NCBI RefSeq assembly: GCF_040869045.1
Contig: NC_090322.1
Coordinates: 274,314,662 to 274,378,661 of the forward strand
Direction: 5' to 3'
Source: Eurosta solidaginis
Taxonomy: Eukaryota > Arthropoda > Insecta > Diptera > Tephritidae
DNA length: 64,000 nt
Numbering within the stretch: the first letter of the stretch is position 1; each line of letters begins with the position of its first letter. Shown piece by piece: positions 55,903 to 64,000 of this stretch. The translations under genes and the position numbers were made by a program. A model generated the notes under the pieces. The model was not told the DNA's origin, searched no databases, and saw only the letters and a program-made list of their open reading frames with translations.

Positions 55903-56324
55903 GTCACAATTTGGTTTCTCACAGGGCCACTTCCCTGCAAAAATCGTTGGACCATGTGGTCCACTGGAGTACTTACCATTCTACTCCACTGTAATGCAGC
56001 GATGGACCAACTCATGTTTCTACACGAACATGTTGTAAGCCGATCATTGCTCGTTTTTAACGATTGTAATCACTACACGATACATGCATGCATGGAGTAC
56101 TCGCGATTTTTGCAGGGTTGCTTCATTAACGAACATCTGTCAGCAGCCCTAGAAAAAAAATTATGCTTTTTACCCAAAATAAATGGTTTAAATGTATATA
56201 AGTTGTTTGCTCTTCAACGCAACTATTCATAGATGTTGCACCTAACCAAATAAGTGCCTATTTAAAAAAAGCCATATTATCTGCTGTTGCAAATGAAGCA
56301 AAACCATATAACGTCGTTTTTCGC

Positions 56325-56538
56325 ACGCCGCCGCCGAATGACAAAAATATCGGCGCGGCGGCGGCGGCGACGGCGTCCGGCGCGTAACTATATTTTCTAC
56401 TCGTTTAAGACTGTTTAAGCCTTTTATTGTTCATATCGAAAATTGGTCGAAAGTGGTATCAACGGATACGCATCACTGCCAGTTATAAGAAACTAATTGC
56501 GAAATTTAGCATTTTCTAACTGTTCAAAAGTAATTTAG
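56325..56538. repeat. GC-rich repeat piece, homologous to 12160-12375
   Basis: Contains CGCCGCCGCCGAATG and CGGCGCGGCGGCGGCGG, then the TAACTATATTTTCTACTCGT region and ATCACTGCCAGTTATAA, as at 12.2 kb. The homology stops at 56538, where the large non-coding repeat is inserted, and resumes at about 63280. Confidence 0.75.
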
Positions 56539-57417
56539 AACAAGTAAGGAAGGCTAAGTTCGGGTGTAACCGAACATTACATACTCAGTTCTATAGGTAG
56601 ACGCCTTTTCGAGATATCGCCATTAAGGTGGACCAGGGGTGACTGGAATTTATTTTGTACGATATGGGTATCAAATGAAAGGTGTTAATGAGTATTTTAA
56701 GAGGGCGTGGGCCTTAGTTCTATATGTGGACGCCTGTTCGAGATATCGCCATAAAGGTGGACCAGGGGTGACTCTAGAATTTGTTTGTACGATATGGGTA
56801 TCAAATGAAAGGTGTTAATGAGTATTTTAAAAGGGCGTGAGCCTTAGTTTTATAGGTGGATGCCTTTTCAAGATATTGCCATAAAGGTGGACCAGGAGTG
56901 ACTCTATAATTTGTTTGTACGGTATGGCTATCAAATAGGTGTGGGACTATCCGAATAAAAATTATTCGAATAATAAACTCTTTTATTCGCCAGGTATTCG
57001 TAATCCGAATAATATTTATTCGTATTTTTTATTCGTTTATTCGGATAGTATTATCCGGATAGTGCGCACTATCCGGATACTTCGAATAGTAAAATAAAAG
57101 ACATTGCGTTTATTGCGAAATTTAAGAGGACAAAATTTATGCGCAGCAATTTCAGAGGTGTATTTATAGTTTGTCGCTTAGCAGTCAATATAAAGTTTAA
57201 GCGTAAACGGATATACGCGTGTTAAAAAACGCGGCTAATATTCATTTATGTAGTTACATATATTTACGTAACCTAAGTTGTGCTTGAGGCTTAAGCTAGA
57301 AATAGTTATCGGGATCGTTTACAACTGTACTGATCATAGAACTTTGTTTATTAGTAAACAGGTGTGGAAATGGTAATATGGTAGGGATTTTTGTTTCCCA
57401 TATACATACATATATAC

Positions 57418-57645
57418 ATGGAGGATGAGTACGAAAGATATATTTCAGAGCCTCAAATAAACCACAATTTAGAGGCAAGAATTTGGTGGAAGGATCATGA
57501 AAAGCAATATCGCTTACTTTCTATGCTGGCAAATAAATATCTTGCCATACCAGCTACTTCAGCAGTTCCGAGCGAGTTTTCTCAAGTGCTGGTAATATTG
57601 TTAAGCCTTCAAGAAGTAAACTTAAACCATATCTTGTATCAGCTT
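57418..57645 (+). pseudogene. hAT transposase C-terminal dimerisation domain, frameshifted
   Basis: The frame contains WWKDHEKQYRLLSMLANKYL then AIPATSAVPSE, the conserved start of the hAT dimerisation domain. After PSE the sense continues in another frame with FSSAGNIV and then an SKLKPYLVSALIFLHQNK-type ending, so a small deletion (about 4 bp, or an equivalent frame change) lies near 57572. The catalytic core and DNA-binding domains are missing. It cannot supply transposase. Confidence 0.85.
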
Positions 57646-59036
57646 TAATATTTTTACACCAAAATAAAAGAAATTTAATATTTACACAGGTTTTAGAACT
57701 AAGTTATCATTTACATATATATAAATAAGAAAATCAACTTTACGTGACACTGAAATGAGTAATTAAGCAAATATTGTTTTTTTATTGTATGTATGTATAT
57801 AAAAGAAATAAATAAATAAAATTTTATCATGAAATAAAAAAAAAATGAAATAAAAAAAATTGTTCACTTTGAAGGGCAAATGTTAAGGTTTTTTGCTTTT
57901 TGAATGTCTTATACCTCGAAATAAACCTCAAAATACTACTGATTATTTGTGATAATTGATTTGTCTTCTGTTCAATACGGAGTATAGCTACCCACACCAT
58001 CAACAAAAAGAAGATGGTATCCTCATTTTATACTTTCCATTGTGTCGTTTTTTAATTATGAATAAGTTACGCGATGCAGGATATATATAAGGACAATGCT
58101 GGTTAATATTTATTGTTAACGAAATTTCCAAGCGCGGCATTTAAAGAAAGACAAAGAACATATACATAATCGATTAAAACCCACAACTAAAACCCGAAGG
58201 AAAAGTTTGCCTGAATATTTCCATCTATGTATATGCAAATTTATTTTAGAATTACCTACACGTATGTATTTATGGTTGTAGGACTGTGATCAGTCAGTAG
58301 CAGTAGTTAGGTCAGTCAGTAGCAGGTAGAATACACGAGTATGCCCACATAAAAGTATTGCAAAAACCAAAAGATTTAAAAGAAAAGAATTTCATTCGCA
58401 AGCAATAATACTCAGCTAGTCCAAGCATCAAAAAAATGAAATAAAAAAAAAAAAAAAAAATAAACATAATACCCACACTAACCGTAAAAGTAGGTGGGAT
58501 TCTTATTTCATATCACCCTTTGCGCATTTTCTTGAATACATATACATACACATAGAGATACCCACATGCACTTGTATATGAATCTAATTTCAAAGGAATC
58601 TGCAAGAATACAACATGTACATATGTTAGAATATGCTTATATGCACATTTGGGTATTTATATTACAGCGTTTAACGCGTTCAAGGACAATCAAAATTTTA
58701 AGGAGCGGCAAAAACAGACAGACAGCCGTTTTTGAAACTAGTCACTAATTCCACTAGAATTTTGTTACGTTTAAAATGGATTGCTTCATACTTTATTTTA
58801 GGAAATTTTTTTCCAAAGTTTTCATTAAGTTAACTTTGACCTTAAATAACTTTTGATCCATCAGACTTCGCAAAAAATGTTGACAATGACATGTAAACTT
58901 ATTTTTTTAATGCTGACCAATTAGATGTTTATACAAACCAAAAGATATCAAAACAAAAATTTTCCATAAAACTTACATACATACATATGTATATATGTAT
59001 GTACATATATGGGAAACAAAAATCCCTACCATATTA

Positions 59037-59457
59037 GGGGGACTCATGTAACCGTATAAATGCCTTATAAAGTGTGTAAACGTATAAATTTATCTAGTTT
59101 ACGCACGAGCTGTCAAATTTTGTATGAAAAATCATTTACACAATTTGTATAAATTTACGCGCACATTTCATTGTGTAAACGCGGTAAACTCAAAGGAATG
59201 CAACCTTGCAGACATTACAGCCGGCATTTTCATCAGAAATCTCGAACATCAGCAAGTAAAGGCGTTTTAGTTTTGATTTTTCACTTAATCTTGGTATTTT
59301 TTAATTTGTATAACAATCAAAAAATTTTTTTGGGCAATAATACAGCTGAAAAACCATCAAGTTTATCAAGAGTATTACTAGGTGCGTTCATATAACCGCG
59401 TGTGTAAATGGATATAATTTTACACCTTATAAGTTTATATGCTATCATGAGTCCCCC
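59037..59457. mobile_element. GGGGGACTCATG-TIR MITE with TATTA duplication (421 bp)
   Basis: Ends GGGGGACTCATGTAACCGTA and, from the right, GGGGGACTCATGATAGCATA. Flanks TATTA (59032-59036 and 59458-59462). The empty site, ATATTACC, is preserved in the inverted copy of the surrounding hAT arm near 57370, which supports the edges. The 74-codon frame inside has no recognisable domain. Confidence 0.85.
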
Positions 59458-60232
59458 TATTACCATTTCCACACCTGTTTACTAATAAACAAAGTTCTAT
59501 GATCAGTACAGTTGTAAACGACCCCGATAACTATTTTTAGCTTAAGCCTCAAGCACAACTTTGGTTACGTAAATATATGTAACTAAGATCGCGGGTAACT
59601 AAATAAATGAATATTAACAAAGCAACCCCAAACAAACAAAAATATATGCATATATGCATCTATACACACATAAATATATGTGCATGCTCATCTGCACAAG
59701 CGATGAGCGTAACATAAACGCAATGTCTTTTATTTTACTATTCGAAGTGTCCGGATAGTAATATCCGAATAAACGAATAAAAAAACCGAATAAATATTAT
59801 TCGGATTATTTGAAACGAATAAATTTATTCGTTTATTCGAATAACGTTTATTCGAATATAATTCGAAAATAATGCCACCACTAGTATCAAATGAAAGGTG
59901 TTAATGAGTATTTTAAAAAGGAGTGGGCCTTAGTTCTATATGTGGACGCCTTTTCGAGATATCGCCATAAACGTGGACCAGGGGTAACTCTAGAATGTGT
60001 TTGTACGATATGGGTATCAAACTAAAGGTATTAATGAGGGTTTTAAAAGGGAGTGGCCCTTAGTTGTATATGTGAAGGCGTTTTCGAGATATCGACCAAA
60101 ATGTGGACCAGGGTGATCCAGAACATCATCTGTCGGGTACCGCTAGTTTATTTATATATGTAATACCACGAACAGTATTCCTTCCAAGATTCCAAGGGCT
60201 TTTGATTTCGCCCTGCAAAACTTGCATTTTCT

Positions 60233-61602
60233 TCTTCCCCAAGAAGTGGAAAGAATCATTCATTATACCACTGCATAAAAATGGAAGCAGAACGTGGGTT
60301 ATAAATTATAGAGGAAAAGCCAAACTCAACACTATTCCTAAGCTATTTGAATTGATTATCACAAAACAGATTGCTTTTAGAGTATCTTCATTAATTGACT
60401 TTTCACAACACGGCTTTTGCAAGGGTAAATCAACGGTGGCCAACCTGCTCGAGTTTACAACCTTTGTATCCAAAAGTTTTAAGACTAATTGTGAAGTTGA
60501 TGTTATTTATACTGATTTTAGTAAGCCATTTGATAAAGTTTCTCATTCTATACTTTTATTCAAACTTGATCGTTTAGGATTTCCTCCTTTGCTTCTATCT
60601 TGGGTTTCTTCTTATGTGAGGGAAAGAAAACAAACAGTTATATTTAATAATTGTTGGTCTCGGTTCATAAACGTAACTTCTGGTGTTCCCCAAGGCAGCC
60701 ATCTTGGTCCGGTTTTGTTCCTGTTGTTCATTAATGACCTTCCTAGTGTTTTGAAGAGCTGTAAGCCGTTGATGTACGCTGACGATGTCAAAGTTGTAAT
60801 GCCTATCCGCTCACCCGTGGATAGGGCATGTCTTCAGGCTGATCTGAATAGTCTTGGTGACTGGTGTAATGTAAACGCCATGTCACTAAACCTACCTAAA
60901 TGTAAGTTCATGTGTTTTACAAGGAAGCCCTTCCAATCCCATGATTATGTTATTGGCGACTATGTAATCAAGCAAGTTACTAATTTTATTGATTTAGGCG
61001 TTACAATGGACCCAAAACTCGATTTTAAACTTCATATTGAATCTTGCGTGAATAGCGCGAAAGGTACTTTGGCTTTCGTTAAACGTTGGTATAAAGAATT
61101 TAATGACCCATACGTTACAAAAACTCTTTTTACCACATTGGTCAGACCTACTTTGGAATATGCTTCAATAATTTGGAATCCGCGTTATCAGGTTCATTCT
61201 GACAAGCTGGAATCGGTCCACAAACAATTTTTGCTTTTCGCTTTAAAACACTTACCATGGGATCATTCTAAAAATCTTCCCCCCTATTGCAGCCGGTTAA
61301 AACTAATACAGCTACCTACATTGCAGAGCCGCAGGGAGATGCTGGGTGTCTTATTTATTGTTAAATTAATAAGAGGGTCAATAAATAGTCCATTTTTGCT
61401 TGGTGAAATTAAGTTTAACGTTCCTATTAGGCCTTCTAGACATTTTCAATCAATTTTTGTAGCTACATGCAGGTCGAATTATGAAATGCACGAACCACTT
61501 CACTGCTTATATCGTGATTTTAATAAACACTGTAAAAATTTAGACGTCTGCGACTCGTTTCTTGGTATTAAAAAATACCTTTTAACTAAATTAAATTTGT
61601 AA
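60233..61602 (+). CDS. Jockey-like LINE reverse transcriptase, open frame
   Basis: The full open frame begins at 60103, but its first 43 or so codons are read from the surrounding repeat. The LINE part begins at about FPKKWKESFIIPLH. It has AKLNTIPKLFELIITKQI, QHGFCKGKSTVANLLEF, VIYTDFSKPFDKVSHSILL, TSGVPQGSHLGPVLFLLFIN and catalytic LMYADDVKV. C-terminal motifs are FIDLGVTMDPKLDFKLHI, RPTLEYASIIWNP and LPPYCSRLKLIQLP, and it ends at TAA in 61600-61602. The FSKPFD motif has Pro where relatives have Ala, which may impair the palm. No stop or frameshift over 450 codons suggests a fairly recent insertion. The endonuclease is absent. Confidence 0.85.
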
Positions 61603-62075
61603 TTCGAAATGAAGCAAAGAACGCTAAACCGTGATATACTGTTCAACCCTCTGTTTCAAATTTGAAGTACCAGTTACTTGAAACTTGTTTGCAAAATTGC
61701 GTTGTGATCATTATTTTTTTTATGTATGCAATCAAATTTACTCTGTATAAATTCTATTCTGTATATATTTTATCTACTATTAATTTGCTTTATTGTCAAT
61801 TTCATAAATTATTATTTACTAGCTCCTTCATGAGCTTTGACAATTTAACACATTTTAACACATTTTCAACATTTTATCTTTTGCTTACTTCTAAGTTTTT
61901 AATTGAAATTGTCAAGCGTTTAATTCAATACTGTTTAAATATTACTTTAAAATTGATGACTGCTTATGTTGTTTATATCGTGTATTACATCTGAGATTTA
62001 AGTGTCGGTATATTTGGTCTGTATAATTGTTTAATTTGTAGACTGATAAATAAATAAATAAAATAAATAAAATAA
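60233..62075 (+). mobile_element. 5'-truncated jockey-like LINE in the large repeat
   Basis: Inserted where the intact repeat reads TTTTCTTCCACTTAATATGG. The left junction is near TTTTCTTCT and the right is an (AAATAAAT)n tail before ATATGGTAGGTG. A clean target duplication was not seen; about 8 bp of the target may be lost. It contains only the reverse transcriptase half of ORF2 and a 3' UTR of about 470 bp. Confidence 0.85.
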
Positions 62076-63279
62076 AATATGGTAGGTGTCACACCCACTT
62101 TACCAAGTTTTTTCTAAAGTTATATTTTGCGTCAATAGACCAATACAATTACCATGTTTCATCCCTTTTTTCGTATTTGGTATATAATTATGGCATTTTT
62201 TTCATTTTTCGTAATTTTCGATATCCAAAAAGTGGGCGTGTTCATAGTCGGATTTCGGCCATTTTTTACACCAATACAAAGCGAGTTCAGATAAGTACGT
62301 GAATTGAGTTTAGTAAAGATATATCGATTTTTGCTCAAGTTATCGTGTTAACGGCCGAGCGGAAGGACAGACGGTCGACTGTGTATGGCTTCAACCGATT
62401 TCGCCCTTTTTCACAGAAAACAGTTATCGTCCTAGAATCTAAGCATCTACCAAATTTCACAGTGATTGGTAAATTTTTGTTCGACTTATGGCATCAAAAT
62501 TATCCTAGACAAATTAAATGAAAAAGGGCGGAGCCACGCTCATTTTGAAATTTTCTTTTATTTTTGCATTTTGTTGCAACATATCATTACTAGAGTTGAA
62601 TGTTGACATAATTTAATTATATACTGTAAAGATATTAACTTTTCTTTTAAAATTTGAATTAAAAAAAAAATTTTTTAAAAAAGTGGGCGTGGTCGTTCTC
62701 CGATTTTGCTAATTTTTATTAAGCAGACATATAGTAATTAGAGTAACGTTCCTGCCAAATTTCATCATGAAATCTTCAACGACTGCCAAATTACAGCTTG
62801 CAAAACTTCTAAATTACCTTCTTTTAAAAGTGGGCGTGCCACGCCCATTGTCCAAAATTTTACTAGTTTTCTGTTCTGCGTCATCAGCTAAACCCACCTA
62901 CCAAGTTTCATCGCTTTATCCATATTTGGTAATGAATTATCGCACTTTTTCGATTTTTCGAAATTTTCGATATCGAAAAAGTGGGCGTGGTTATTGTCCG
63001 ATATCGTTCATTTTAAATAGCGATCTGAGATGAGTGCCCAGGAACCTATATACCAAATTTCATCAAGATACCTCGAAATTTACTCAAGTTATCGTGTTAA
63101 CGGACATACGGACGGACGGACGGACATGGCTCAATCGAATTTTTTTTTCGATACTGATGATTTTGATATATGGAAGTCTATATCTATCTCGATTCCTTTA
63201 TACCTGTACAACCAACCGTTATCCAATCAAAGTTAATATACTCTGAGCTCTGCTCAACTGAGTATAAAAACAGGCTTTT

Positions 63280-64000
63280 CGATGTCAGCTTAACACGGAC
63301 TTTGCATCACACAATTCACCAAGTTATTAAAAAAAACACTAAAAGAAAAGTTATATAATAAATTTATATGCTCACTTTGCATATTTTTTTTGAAAAATTA
63401 ATAATGAATTCAAATAAAATGACCCAAGGCGTTTCAAATTGTCCTCAACTTGTTAAAAAAAGCAAAATCAGTGATGCAAAATCCTTTAGTAGGTTCCAGT
63501 AGTTTAAATACTCCTTTTAAATGATTCTCACCTCATACTCAGTTGAAGATATATGTATGTACGAATGAGAATGGTTTGAAAAATCACTTGGGCTTACATT
63601 CAAAAATCTGTTGTTTTTTTGCGAAGCTATACAAAAGAGTCTGAAATGTTAATTTTGATTTTCACACTTCATCGTTCAACACCCAAGTCTCCCGGTTTGA
63701 CATAAAGTTGGCGGCCCTATCCAAAAATAGTCCCTTGGAGTGAATCACATTGATTATAGCCTATCAACCAAGTTTAAATATCACCTACACGTTACGGCTC
63801 CGTTTACGTAGCCACATATATGTATTTACCAGGTGAGGCTTTGTCTTTCGCAAGAACACTCAAAGTGGTGAAGCAAAAGATTTCCCAAGACAGTCGAACT
63901 ACTGACCGTGAGTGCTACTACCCTAATGTAGTGGACAGTCGAACTAGTCTGAAAACTGAAGCTAGGCGGGCATCCATAATGAGCTCTTATGTCATAAGGC
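63280..64000. repeat. Repeat shared with 12396-13160, running off the window
   Basis: Resumes the homology broken at 56538. It contains ACAATTCACCAAGTTATTAA, a CACCCAAGTCTCCCGGTTTG stretch, and CAGGTGAGGCTTTGTCTTTC before the window edge. In the 12-kb copy the same order lies inside a hAT-like element, so the right end of this copy should be beyond the window. Confidence 0.75.

Larger units (their letters stand above)
56936..59883. mobile_element. hAT element remnant, 2.95 kb, with long inverted ends
   Basis: Ends TAGGTGTGGGACTATCCGAA and, from the right, TAGTGGTGGCATTATTTTCG. Flanks CTATCAAA and GTATCAAA (56928-56935 and 59884-59891), an 8-bp duplication with one change inside the array unit. 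ATTCGAATAA-type words fill both ends. Inverted homology continues far inward: CGAATAGTAAAATAAAAGAC at 57077 mirrors 59731-59750, and AACTTTGTTTATTAGTAAAC at 57340 mirrors a segment near 59480. The right end therefore looks like an inverted duplicate of the left. The only coding remnant is at 57418-57645. Confidence 0.82.
56539..63270 (-). mobile_element. Large non-coding repeat with 130-bp core, copy 2 (interrupted)
   Basis: An inverted copy of 29653-32304. On the plus strand it starts AACAAGTAAGGAAGGCTAAG and ends CTCAACTGAGTATAAAAA. Array units are seen at 56590-56935 and 59884-60110. The modules with GTGGGCGTGG and TTTCGATATCGAAAA lie at 62080-63270. It is interrupted by the hAT remnant (56936-59883) and a LINE (60233-62075). 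It has fewer array units than copy 1. Short frames at 62767-63358 are by-products. Confidence 0.85.

Noticed and set aside
55686..56015. Frames over the SINE (also 26808-26993 and 36325-36585)
   Set aside because: They read through SINE sequence in either orientation; the same words recur in all four copies with indels.
59171..59395. 74-codon frame as a small hydrophobic protein
   Set aside because: It sits wholly inside a 421-bp MITE with clear ends and has no supporting features.

Overview
This window reads as repeat-dense intergenic and intronic DNA from an insect, most likely a dipteran fly and perhaps a tephritid (inference). The evidence is two exons of a sorting nexin 27 orthologue, plus R1-, jockey-, Penelope-, gypsy-, hAT-, PIF/Harbinger- and foldback-type elements. 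No bacterial gene organisation is present. Nearly all long open reading frames belong to transposable elements. The only host genes I can support are Snx27 exons 1-2 (minus strand, 37.17-37.59 kb) and a weak candidate first exon at 53.96 kb (plus strand).

Layout. 0-5.7 kb: a possible hAT end, a broken gene of an uncharacterised arthropod family, an exact-looking 1029-bp tandem duplication carrying a 591-bp hAT MITE, a foldback repeat whose loop has a hammerhead-ribozyme-like core, and a PIF/Harbinger-like MITE. 5.7-10.25 kb: two Penelope-like elements head to head, each broken differently. 12-16.2 kb: an R1-type LINE split by a hAT-like element, itself holding another 591-bp MITE. 18.6-22 kb: a 3.36-kb TIR element containing a LINE tail. 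23.4-25.4 kb: a young jockey-type LINE with a clear target duplication. 25.5-29.4 kb: a long hairpin, an R1 3' end split by a SINE, and an FB-like foldback element. 29.65-32.3 kb: a large non-coding repeat with a 130-bp tandem array. 32.8-35.7 kb: a second LINE, interrupted by 29 consecutive G. 36.1-37.6 kb: a SINE and a MITE next to Snx27.

38.3-51.1 kb is a deeply nested TIR-element cluster, invaded by a complete but dead 8.9-kb Ty3/gypsy retrotransposon (40328-49255, minus strand). It has unusually long, GC-rich LTRs of unequal length and a tRNA-Lys-like primer site, resembling the Osvaldo/Ulysses lineage. 51.2-53.35 kb holds tRNA-derived SINE copies and nested MITEs. 56.5-63.3 kb is a second, inverted copy of the 29.65-kb repeat, carrying a hAT remnant (with its own nested MITE) and a jockey-like LINE.

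The nesting gives a relative insertion order at several places, and target-site duplications fix many element edges to the base. Single-base length changes in homopolymers break several reading frames, so some lesions may be assembly error rather than decay. All comparisons were made by eye without a database; family names are from recognisable motifs.
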